A DNA stretch of 7,823 nucleotides. Origin: Thermaceae bacterium. Lineage in GTDB: Bacteria > Deinococcota > Deinococci > Deinococcales > Marinithermaceae. Below the pieces are notes generated by a model. It did not search any database. It had not been told where the DNA came from and was given only the letters and a program-made list of their open reading frames with translations. The translations under genes were made by a program, and so were the position numbers. Below are positions 1 through 7,318 of the stretch, piece by piece (the stretch's first letter is position 1; every line of letters starts with the position of its first letter). The stretch is from NCBI GenBank assembly GCA_027023345.1, contig JALVVO010000216.1:1-7823 (forward strand). Reading direction: 5' to 3'.

Positions 1-538
1 AGTAGGGGGCGTGGGGGGAGAGGCCGAGCCGGGGGCCTCCTTTTCGCTCAAGCTTCTTGAGCCGCGCCACCGTGGCCCGGAGCCGGGCCAGGTAGTCCCG
101 CTCCTTCTCCGGGGGCAAAAGGCCGAGGACCTCGAGGAACGCGACCCCCTCAAAGGGCGCCTCCGTCAGCCACCACTCTAGGGTTCCGTCGTCCTTCGCC
201 ACGATGTCGCCGAGGGCCCGCTGGCGGGCGGCGGCCGCCGCCTCCCGGGCGAGGGTGAGCCCCCGGAGGGCGTTCCGGGGAAAGACCGCCTTCAAGACGA
301 AGTCCATGAAGGGGCCCCGGAAGACGGGGCCAAGGCCCAGGTCGAGGTGGGTGTGGGCGTTGGCCGCCTCCAGCCCGAGGTAGGTGGAAAAGCGCCGTAA
401 GCTTGCGGTGGGGTGGGCTTTTAGGAGGGCTTCCCGCTCCCCCAGGGCGAGGATCCTTTTGCCGTCGGTGAGGAGCGCCCCCTCCTTTAGGACCCCCTCG
501 GGGCCGAAGATCGCAAACGGGGCGCTCCAGACCTCCAT
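1..538 (-). CDS. mqnX: Amidohydrolase, probable aminofutalosine deaminase (partial)
   Basis: This is the N-terminal 179 residues of a TRZ/ATZ-type amidohydrolase; the rest lies beyond the left edge. Residues 60-65 read NAHTHL, the HxH metal-binding motif (H62, H64) that follows the first beta strands in this superfamily. Residues 173-179 read LSPHAPY, the second conserved histidine motif (H176) of the same subgroup. Enzymes of this branch that deaminate aminofutalosine to futalosine serve the menaquinone pathway. The assignment rests on the motifs plus its position directly after mqnC. The start is fixed by the neighbour: its ATG shares one base with the mqnC stop (TGATG at 540-536), which suggests translational reinitiation, and there is only a weak purine run ahead of it. 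No signal peptide is seen, so it should be cytoplasmic. A related deaminase acting on methylthioadenosine or 5'-deoxyadenosine cannot be excluded from the fragment. Confidence 0.72.
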   Translation of the reverse strand, partial: MEVWSAPFAIFGPEGVLKEGALLTDGKRILALGEREALLKAHPTASLRRFSTYLGLEAANAHTHLDLGLGPVFRGPFMDFVLKAVFPRNALRGLTLAREAAAAARQRALGDIVAKDDGTLEWWLTEAPFEGVAFLEVLGLLPPEKERDYLARLRATVARLKKLERKGGPRLGLSPHAPY

Positions 539-1635
539 CACACCGCTTGGGGCTCGAAGATCCTGAGAATGTTATAGAACACGTCCCGCTCGGCCGGGGT
601 GAAGCCGGCGGCGCGGATGAGGCGCTGGATCTGGGCGACGGTGGCGTGGGTGCGGTCGTAGCCGCCGGCGGCCGAGACCACGTTCTCCTCGAGCATCGTC
701 GAGCCGAAGTCGTTGGCCCCATAAAAAAGCGCGGTCTGGGCCACCCGGAACCCCATCGTGGGCCAGGAGGCCTGGTGGTTTTTGATGTTGTCGAGGGCGA
801 GCCGGCCCACCGCCAGGGTTTTCAGGTACTCGTGGGGGCTCGCCTCGGGGGCCTTGCCGGCGTAGGCGGTCTGTTTGGTTTGGAGGGTCCACATGGCGAA
901 GGCGGCAAATCCCCGGCCGTAGCGCTCCCTTGCCCGGTCCTCCTGCTCCCGGATCCGGACCAGGTGGATCGCCCGCTCCCTCGGCCCCTCGCCAAAGCCG
1001 ATCACCATGCTGGCCAGGGTGTAGAGGCCGAGCGACTGGGCAGCGTCCACGATGCGGAACCAGTCGGCGGTGGGGATGCGGCGCTTCGCCGCTTTGTGGC
1101 GGACCTCGTCCACCAGGATCTCGGCCCCGGCGCCGGGCATGCCGTCGAGCCCCGCCGCTTTGAGCCGGGCGAGGATCTCGCGGGCGTCGAGGCCGGTGAG
1201 GCGCTCGAGCCCCAAAATCTCCTCCGGGCTGAAGGCGTCGACGCGGACCTCGGGGTGGCGGGCCTTGAGGTACCGGAGCAGCTCCTCGTACCAGGAGAGG
1301 GGGAGCTCGGGGTGCACGCCGCCCTGGAGCAGGATGCGCCGCCCTCCCACGGCCTCGAGCTCGGCCACCCTTCGGGAGATCTCCTCGTAGCTCTGCACGT
1401 AGGCCTCGGGGTGGTTCTTGCTCCGCCAGAAGGCGCAGTAGGGGCAGCCCACGGTGCAGACGTTGGTGTAGTTGATGTTGCGGTCGATCAGGTAGGTGAC
1501 GATGCTCGGGTCGGTGACCGCGAGCCTTCGCTCGTGGGCGGCGGCGGCGAGCTCGGGCAGGGGGTAGTCGAAGAGGGCCTCGATCTCCTCCAGGGAAAGC
1601 CTCTTCCCCGCCACCGCCTTCTCCAGGAGGTCCAT
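538..1635 (-). CDS. mqnC: Cyclic dehypoxanthine futalosine synthase MqnC
   Basis: This 365-residue radical SAM enzyme cyclises dehypoxanthine futalosine in the futalosine route to menaquinone, in the cytoplasm. The [4Fe-4S] triad is C60, C64 and C67 in CTVGCPYCAFWR. Further family blocks are LLQGGVHPEL (102-111), PGAGAEILVDEVR (167-179), TKQTAYAGKAP (253-263), DNIKNHQASW (282-291) and the C-terminal GANDFGSTMLEENVVSAAG (306-324). The late GSTM-EENVV block and QGGxHP favour MqnC over its paralogue MqnE. The length is normal for MqnC. The ATG at 1635 lies 6 nt after a TAGGAT -10 box, so the mRNA is probably leaderless. It leads a unit with the overlapping amidohydrolase downstream and is divergent from the adenosine-specific kinase gene. 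Each catalytic turn should use SAM and generate a 5'-deoxyadenosyl radical, as in other enzymes of this class. Confidence 0.93.
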   Translation of the reverse strand: MDLLEKAVAGKRLSLEEIEALFDYPLPELAAAAHERRLAVTDPSIVTYLIDRNINYTNVCTVGCPYCAFWRSKNHPEAYVQSYEEISRRVAELEAVGGRRILLQGGVHPELPLSWYEELLRYLKARHPEVRVDAFSPEEILGLERLTGLDAREILARLKAAGLDGMPGAGAEILVDEVRHKAAKRRIPTADWFRIVDAAQSLGLYTLASMVIGFGEGPRERAIHLVRIREQEDRARERYGRGFAAFAMWTLQTKQTAYAGKAPEASPHEYLKTLAVGRLALDNIKNHQASWPTMGFRVAQTALFYGANDFGSTMLEENVVSAAGGYDRTHATVAQIQRLIRAAGFTPAERDVFYNILRIFEPQAV

Positions 1636-1641
1636 GCCTTC

Positions 1642-1647
1642 ATCCTA
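1642..1647 (-). promoter_or_regulatory. -10 box of mqnC (leaderless)
   Basis: TAGGAT on the minus strand ends 6 nt before the mqnC ATG, which is the distance expected if transcription starts at the start codon. No good TTGACA-like -35 is visible at the usual spacing; that position carries the -10 box of the divergent gene. The assignment rests on sequence and spacing only. Confidence 0.55.
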
Positions 1648-1665
1648 CCCGGCGGGGGCCGGCCC

Positions 1666-1671
1666 TAGAAT
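1666..1671 (+). promoter_or_regulatory. -10 box of adenosine-specific kinase gene (leaderless)
   Basis: TAGAAT is followed by 7 nt and then the ATG at 1679, which fits a leaderless transcript. A GGGAGG lies at 1672-1677 but is only 1 nt from that ATG, too close to serve it as a ribosome binding site. In-frame ATG codons also occur at 1634 and 1670, but the first lies upstream of the promoter and the second overlaps the -10 box. The opposite-strand -10 box of mqnC sits 18 bp away. Confidence 0.6.
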
Positions 1672-1678
1672 GGGAGGC

Positions 1679-2164
1679 ATGGAACTTAAGCTGGTCCCGA
1701 TCGAGAAGCCCGAGGAGGTCAACGTCATCCTCGGCCACGCCCACTTCATCAAGACGGTGGAGGACGTGCACGAGGCGATGGTGAACGCGGTGCCCGGGAT
1801 CAAGTTCGGCCTCGCCTTCAACGAGGCGAGCCAGGAGCGCCTGGTGCGCCGCTCGGGGACGGACGACGCGCTCGTTCGGCTCGCGGTGAAGAACGCGCTC
1901 GCGGTGGGCGCGGGGCACTTCTTCCTGGTGATGTTGGGCCCAGGGGTCTATCCCATCAACGTGCTCCCCTACCTCCGGCAGGTGCCCGAGGTGGTGACGC
2001 TCTTCGCCGCCACCGCGAACCCGGTTCAGGTCGTGGTGGTCGAGGAGGGCGACCAGCGCGGCGTCCTCGGCGTCCTCGACGGCCTTACGCCGCTTGGGGT
2101 CGAGGGCGAGGAGCACGAGAAAGCTCGGAAGGAGCTATTGAGGCGGTTTGGGTACAAGCTGTAG
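1679..2164 (+). CDS. Adenosine-specific kinase family protein (PF04008-like)
   Basis: This 161-residue protein matches the small, ancient adenosine-specific kinase family along its whole length and at its usual size. Family blocks are GHAHFIKTVEDVHEA (19-33), FGLAFNEAS (43-51), RRSGTDDALVRLAVKNA (57-73), AGHFF (78-82), LFAATANPVQVVV (108-120), GVLGVLDG (128-135) and the terminal FGYK. A crystal structure of an archaeal member led to the proposal that these proteins bind adenosine or AMP and carry a stable phosphohistidine. The candidate histidines here are H20, H22 and H80; which one is used I cannot say. I chose the ATG at 1679 because the alignable family sequence starts there and a TAGAAT box lies 7 nt before it. 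The gene is divergent from mqnC and convergent with hisD. The true substrate is poorly established for the family, so the name is a family label. Confidence 0.88.
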   Translation: MELKLVPIEKPEEVNVILGHAHFIKTVEDVHEAMVNAVPGIKFGLAFNEASQERLVRRSGTDDALVRLAVKNALAVGAGHFFLVMLGPGVYPINVLPYLRQVPEVVTLFAATANPVQVVVVEEGDQRGVLGVLDGLTPLGVEGEEHEKARKELLRRFGYKL

Positions 2165-2169
2165 CCGCT

Positions 2170-2235
2170 GCGTGGTACGTGGTGCGTAGTACGTGGTAGA
2201 GCAAATAACCACGCACCACGCACTACGCACTACGT
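2170..2235. repeat. Inverted repeat of RCGTRGT heptamers, possible two-way terminator
   Basis: The left arm (2170-2197) is four contiguous heptamers: GCGTGGT, ACGTGGT, GCGTAGT, ACGTGGT. After a 10-nt spacer AGAGCAAATA (2198-2207), the right arm (2208-2235) is four more on the opposite strand: read outward from the loop they are the complements of GCGTGGT, GCGTGGT, GCGTAGT and ACGTAGT. All differences are purine swaps at heptamer positions 1 and 5, so 22 of 28 positions are exact complements and some of the rest can form G-U pairs. It fills the gap between two convergent genes and reaches 6 bases into hisD. It could fold in both transcripts, but there is no clean T tract after either arm, so a terminator role is inference. 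I recall similar heptamer runs from Thermaceae genomes but could not search for them. Confidence 0.85.
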
Positions 2236-3522
2236 ACTCCTCTTCTCCAACGCCCTTGCGTGCGCTTCGAGCCCCTCGGCCCGGGCGAGGAGGGCGGCGG
2301 GGGCCGAAAGCCTGGCCGCCGCTTCGGGGGCGAGGCCCACCACCGGGATCGCCTTCACGAAGTCCCGCACCGCGAGCGCCGCCGAGTAGCGGGCGGTGCC
2401 CGAGGTGGGCATGACGTGGCTGGGGCCGGCGAGGTAGTCGCCGAGGGCTTCGCCCGAGTGCTCGCCCAAAAAGACCCCGCCCGCGTTCTGCACCCGGCCG
2501 AGCCAGGCGTAGGGGTCCTCGACCGAGAGGCAGAGGTGCTCGGGGGCGTAGAGGTTCGCAAGCTCCAGGGCCTCTTCGAGGTTTTCCACGAGCACGATTC
2601 CCCCGTTTTCCAAAGCGCGCCGCGCCACCTCTTCCCGGGGGAGGTCTTTGAGCTCGTGCTCGAGGGCTTCCTCCACCGCGTCCGCGAGGGCCTCGCTCGG
2701 GGTGAGGAGCCAGGGCTCGGCGAGCCGGTCGTGCTCAGCCTGGGCGAGGAGGTCGGCGGCGACGAGCTCGGGGTTCGCGCTCGCGTCGGCGACGATCAGG
2801 GTCTCGGTGGGGCCGGCGAGGCCGTCGATACCGACGTCGCCGTAGACCTCCTTTTTCGCCAGGGTGACGAAGAGGTTGCCGGGACCCACGATCTTGTCCA
2901 CCCGGGGCACGCGCTCGGTGCCGTAGGCGAGAGCGGCGATCGCCTGCGCCCCGCCCATGGCGAAGAGCCGGTCGGCGCCGGCGGCCCAGGCGGCGGCGAG
3001 GATCGCGGGGTGGGGCCTCGGCGGGGTGGCGACGACGATCTCGCCGACCCCGGCCACCCGCGCCGGCACCACCGTCATCAAGACGGTGGAGAGGAGCGGG
3101 GCGGTCCCCCCGGGGACGTAAACCCCGACCCGCCCGAGGGGTCGGACGAGCTGGCCGAGGACGCCGTCCGGGCCGGCGTCGAGGAAGCCGCCCTTGGGCT
3201 CCTTCTTGTAGAAGGCCTTGACGCGGACCCGGGCCTCCTCGATCGCCTCCCGGAGGTCGCGGGGGAGGTCGTCGTAGGCCTCGCGCCAGAGCTTCTTGGG
3301 AACCTCGTAGACCGCGTGGCCGTCGAGCCTTTCGCTCCAGGCGTCGAGGGCGGCGTCGCCCTTTTCCCGCACCTCGGCGACGATCCTTCGCACCGCCTCG
3401 GCGGGGGTGAGGGGCTCGCCGAAGAACTCGGCGAGGGCCTTCCTGAGCTCGGGGCTTCCCTCGAAGCGCAGCCGGCGGGCCGAAAAGCGCGCCCGCACCT
3501 CCTCGGGTCGGTAGCGTTTCAT
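2230..3522 (-). CDS. hisD: Histidinol dehydrogenase HisD
   Basis: This enzyme catalyses the last two steps of histidine biosynthesis, the NAD- and Zn-dependent oxidation of histidinol to histidine through histidinal, in the cytoplasm. The 430-residue length is normal. Residues matching the E. coli enzyme are all present at a constant +2 offset: zinc ligands Q261, H264 (AQAEHD), D362 (LGDY) and H421, and the catalytic pair E328-H329 (APEHL). Other blocks are VGVYVPGGTAPLLSTVLM (132-149), DKIVGPGN (209-216) and GPTETLIVAD (237-246). It is the second gene after the DUF3108-like gene, with ATGA overlap and a strong AGGAGGAGG just upstream, so translation is probably coupled. No other his gene is in the window. 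The last codon (ACG, Thr430) and the TAG stop lie inside the right arm of the heptamer palindrome, so the extreme C-terminus seems to be set by the repeat. Confidence 0.97.
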   Translation of the reverse strand: MKRYRPEEVRARFSARRLRFEGSPELRKALAEFFGEPLTPAEAVRRIVAEVREKGDAALDAWSERLDGHAVYEVPKKLWREAYDDLPRDLREAIEEARVRVKAFYKKEPKGGFLDAGPDGVLGQLVRPLGRVGVYVPGGTAPLLSTVLMTVVPARVAGVGEIVVATPPRPHPAILAAAWAAGADRLFAMGGAQAIAALAYGTERVPRVDKIVGPGNLFVTLAKKEVYGDVGIDGLAGPTETLIVADASANPELVAADLLAQAEHDRLAEPWLLTPSEALADAVEEALEHELKDLPREEVARRALENGGIVLVENLEEALELANLYAPEHLCLSVEDPYAWLGRVQNAGGVFLGEHSGEALGDYLAGPSHVMPTSGTARYSAALAVRDFVKAIPVVGLAPEAAARLSAPAALLARAEGLEAHARALEKRST

Positions 3523-4136
3523 CGCCTCCTCCTGCGTTTCTTGCGGCCTTGCCGCCGTTCGGGCTCGGGCTCGCCCTCGAAGGCCTCGGTGAGGACGGCC
3601 TCGAAGACGTGTTGCCCGAGTTTTTGCACGAACTTCACCGGGCGCCCCTCCGCGTCGTAGTACACGTAGCTGACCCCGGGCCGGAGACGGTAGACCTTGA
3701 CCGGGATGCGGCCCCAGGGGAAGTCGAGCCCGGTGTCGGGGAGCCGGGTGGCGTGGACCCGGCCGCCGACCATGGGCAGGGTGAGGACCTCCTCCTCGCT
3801 TTGGCCGAGCTTCAGGATCAGGGAGAGGGGGTCGTGGTAGTCCACCACGTAGGGGAGCACCAGGTCCTTGCCCACCACCACGCCCTCGTCGCGGAGGAAC
3901 TCGAGGTCAAAAACCCGCGTCCCCCGCCCCTCGACCCGCTCCACGTAGCGGAGGGGAAGGCCCCGCGCGTCCATCACGCTCTCCCACTCCTGGCGGGTCT
4001 TGGGGAGCGGCAGGGCGACGTCGGCGACGAGCCGCATGCGGTACCCCTCGCCCTTTTTCTCGAAGGTGAGCGTCTCCTCGCCGGCGGGCATGCCGGCGTA
4101 CTTGAGCTGGTAGCGGAGCCGGGTCGGGGCGCGCAT
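3519..4136 (-). CDS. DUF3108-like protein with polybasic tail
   Basis: This 205-residue protein resembles the DUF3108 family, beta-rich proteins of unknown function. Supporting stretches are LKYAGMPAGEETLTFEKKGEGY (11-32, split by a conserved short turn), a WESVMD block (51-56), LPLRY (60-64), DPLSLILKL (102-110) and the closing YYDAEGRPVKFVQKLG (159-174). I prefer the ATG at 4136 to the one at 4145, because TAGCAT ends exactly 7 nt before it and the upstream ATG overlaps that box. No signal peptide can be seen from either start; the frame closes upstream with a stop at 4172-4170 and offers no earlier start. The last residues (RRQGRKKRRRRR) form a strongly basic tail after an acidic Glu-Pro stretch. 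The stop overlaps the hisD start as ATGA. The function is unknown; the family call is from memory of the pattern. Confidence 0.72.
   Translation of the reverse strand: MRAPTRLRYQLKYAGMPAGEETLTFEKKGEGYRMRLVADVALPLPKTRQEWESVMDARGLPLRYVERVEGRGTRVFDLEFLRDEGVVVGKDLVLPYVVDYHDPLSLILKLGQSEEEVLTLPMVGGRVHATRLPDTGLDFPWGRIPVKVYRLRPGVSYVYYDAEGRPVKFVQKLGQHVFEAVLTEAFEGEPEPERRQGRKKRRRRR
3525..3533 (-). promoter_or_regulatory. Shine-Dalgarno of hisD inside the upstream gene
   Basis: AGGAGGAGG on the minus strand ends 2 nt before the hisD ATG; the upstream AGGAGG core leaves a workable 5-nt spacing. The nine bases are three consecutive AGG arginine codons of the preceding gene. This is the strongest ribosome binding site in the window and supports the ATG at 3522. 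Confidence 0.8.
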
Positions 4137-4143
4137 CGCCCCC

Positions 4144-4149
4144 ATGCTA
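4144..4149 (-). promoter_or_regulatory. -10 box of DUF3108-hisD unit (leaderless)
   Basis: TAGCAT on the minus strand is followed by GGGGGCG (7 nt) and the ATG at 4136. The box-to-start distance equals that of the lepA and adenosine-specific kinase promoters, and this is the argument for choosing the second ATG. No convincing -35 is seen. Confidence 0.5.
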
Positions 4150-4170
4150 ACGCTTGGGTAGGCGGCCGGC

Positions 4171-4176
4171 TAAACT
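4171..4176 (+). promoter_or_regulatory. -10 box of lepA (leaderless)
   Basis: TAAACT is followed by 7 nt and the GTG at 4184. The G-rich TTAGGGGC between them touches the start and would not be a well-spaced ribosome binding site. No good -35 hexamer is seen at 16-18 bp. Confidence 0.55.
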
Positions 4177-4183
4177 TAGGGGC

Positions 4184-5995
<1,812 letters not shown>

Positions 5996-6001
5996 TAGAA
6001 T
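5996..6001 (+). promoter_or_regulatory. -10 box of the cyclopropane synthase gene
   Basis: TAGAAT begins on the base after the lepA TGA stop. It is 24 nt from the next ATG, so, unlike the other promoters here, it would give a short leader of about 18 nt that carries a ribosome binding site. No standard -35 is seen; a TTGAAG at 5969-5974 is too far away (21 bp). Confidence 0.5.
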
Positions 6002-6012
6002 ACCCCTAAAAG

Positions 6013-6020
6013 AAAGGGGG
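6013..6020 (+). promoter_or_regulatory. Shine-Dalgarno of the cyclopropane synthase gene
   Basis: AAAGGGGG sits 5 nt before the ATG at 6026 and supports that start. A CCCCT at 6003-6007 is complementary to AGGGG at 6015-6019 and could mask it in transcripts that come through from lepA. Confidence 0.6.
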
Positions 6021-6025
6021 ACCCC

Positions 6026-7309
6026 ATGCCAAGGGTCGAGACCGGCGAGCGCTTGGTCGCCGCCGTCCGCCGGCTGGTGGCCGACCTCTTTCCGGGCGGG
6101 CCGCCGTTCGCCTTGAGGCTTTGGAACGGGGAGACGATCGCCCCCGCCACCGAGGCGCCGCCGGCGGGGGTCTGGATCCGGGACCCCCGGGCGCTGGCCC
6201 GGCTGCTCAAGGACCCGCCCGACCTCGCCCTCGGCGAGGCCTACGTGGCCGGGGAGCTCGAGGTCGAGGGGGACCTGGAGGCCCTGCTGGGGGCGCTCGA
6301 GCGGGCCGCTCCCGCCCTGAGCCCGGCCCGCCTCGCCCGGGCCCTCAAGGACGCCGCCCTCCTCCGCCGCGAGCTTTCCCGCCCCGGCCTCGCCGCAAGG
6401 CTCAGGGGCCGGCTCCACACCAAGGCCCGCGACCGCCAGGCGATCCAGCACCACTACGACGTCGGGAACGCGTTCTTTTCCCTCTGGCTCGACCGCTGGA
6501 TGGTCTACTCCTCGGCCTACTTCCCCGAGGGCGACGAGGACCTCGACGCCGCCCAGGAGAAAAAGCTTCGCCACACCCTGAAAAAGCTTCGCTTAAAGCC
6601 CGGCGAGCACCTTCTCGACATCGGCTCGGGCTGGGGCGGGCTTGGGATCTTCGCGGCTCGAAACTTCGGGGTCCGGGTCACCGGCATTACCCTGGCCGAG
6701 GAGCAGGTCGGGTTCGCCAACGATTGGGCCCGCCGGGAGGGGCTTTCCGATCGGGTGCGCTTTTTGCTCGAGGACTACCGGGACCACCGGGGGACCTACG
6801 ACAAGCTCGTCTCGGTGGGCATGGCCGAGCACGTAGGCCGGCCCATGCTCCCCCGTTATTTCCGCGCCGCCTACGACCGCCTGAGGCCCGGCGGGCTCTT
6901 CCTCCACCACGTGATCACCCGGGGTCCGGTGCCGAGCCGGTTCGGCGGGACCCTGGCCACCGGCGAGTTCCTCAAGAGGTACGTCTTTCCCGACGGTGAG
7001 ATCCTCTTCCTCTGGGAACACCTCAAGGCCGCCGAGGAGGCCGGGTTCGAGATTCGCGACGTCGAGGACTGGCGCGAGCACTACGCCAAGACCCTCCGCC
7101 ACTGGGTGAAGCGCCTCGGTGACCGCTGGGACGAGGCGGTGGCCCTGGTGGGCGAGGGGCGGGCGCGGGTCTGGAAGCTCTACATGAGCGTCGCTGCCTA
7201 CCCGTTCGCCGCCGGTCACCTGAGCATCCATCAGGTTCTCCTGGCCCGCCCGGACGCGGAGGGGCGGGTGCCGCTTCCGCCCTCCCGGGCCGACCTCTAC
7301 GCGGGGTAG
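6026..7309 (+). CDS. cfa: Cyclopropane-fatty-acyl-phospholipid synthase family methyltransferase
   Basis: This 427-residue protein is a SAM-dependent lipid methyltransferase of the cyclopropane synthase family, acting on unsaturated acyl chains of membrane phospholipids. An N-terminal part (about 1-130) matches the lipid-binding extension of bacterial Cfa, with DLALGEAYVAGELEVEGDL at 66-84. The catalytic domain begins at IQHHYDVGNAFF (140-151). The SAM-binding loop is LDIGSGWGG (197-205), followed by VTGITLAEEQ (218-227). Bicarbonate-site residues known from E. coli align as E268 (SVGMAEHVG), H295, I297 and Y353, but the cysteine of the usual YSC motif is serine here (YSSAYF, S163). No membrane segment is seen. 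The start has a good ribosome binding site. The enzyme could make cyclopropanes or a mid-chain methyl branch; the sequence alone does not decide. Its stop codon is part of the next gene's promoter. Confidence 0.92.
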   Translation: MPRVETGERLVAAVRRLVADLFPGGPPFALRLWNGETIAPATEAPPAGVWIRDPRALARLLKDPPDLALGEAYVAGELEVEGDLEALLGALERAAPALSPARLARALKDAALLRRELSRPGLAARLRGRLHTKARDRQAIQHHYDVGNAFFSLWLDRWMVYSSAYFPEGDEDLDAAQEKKLRHTLKKLRLKPGEHLLDIGSGWGGLGIFAARNFGVRVTGITLAEEQVGFANDWARREGLSDRVRFLLEDYRDHRGTYDKLVSVGMAEHVGRPMLPRYFRAAYDRLRPGGLFLHHVITRGPVPSRFGGTLATGEFLKRYVFPDGEILFLWEHLKAAEEAGFEIRDVEDWREHYAKTLRHWVKRLGDRWDEAVALVGEGRARVWKLYMSVAAYPFAAGHLSIHQVLLARPDAEGRVPLPPSRADLYAG

Positions 7310-7312
7310 ACT
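7307..7312 (+). promoter_or_regulatory. -10 box of the ligase-like gene, overlapping a stop codon
   Basis: TAGACT is followed by 6 nt and the ATG at 7319, fitting a leaderless start. Its first three bases are the TAG stop of the preceding gene. No purine-rich ribosome binding site lies before the ATG. Confidence 0.5.
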
Positions 7313-7318
7313 GCCGAC

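Noticed and set aside
547..1668. Plus-strand open frame of 373 codons opposite mqnC
   Set aside because: It is fully antisense to a strongly conserved enzyme, and its composition is typical of a GC-rich shadow frame, without motifs.
1634..1678. Upstream ATG starts (1634, 1670) for the adenosine-specific kinase gene
   Set aside because: The frame from 1634 overlaps the mqnC start and promoter, the ATG at 1670 overlaps the -10 box, and the residues they would add do not resemble the family.
2170..2235. CRISPR array or insertion-sequence end for the heptamer region
   Set aside because: The units are contiguous 7-mers with no spacers, and there is no transposase or target duplication nearby.
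2165..2240. Classical intrinsic terminator between the convergent genes
   Set aside because: The hairpin is convincing, but neither side shows a clear run of T after the stem, so it is recorded as a repeat with only possible terminator function.
2260..3660. Plus-strand open frame of 466 codons opposite hisD
   Set aside because: It is antisense to hisD, which keeps every catalytic residue; the translated product has no recognisable domain.
4154..4183. Upstream TTG start for lepA
   Set aside because: It adds ten unconserved residues and covers the TAAACT box; the GTG at 4184 coincides with the start of conserved LepA sequence.
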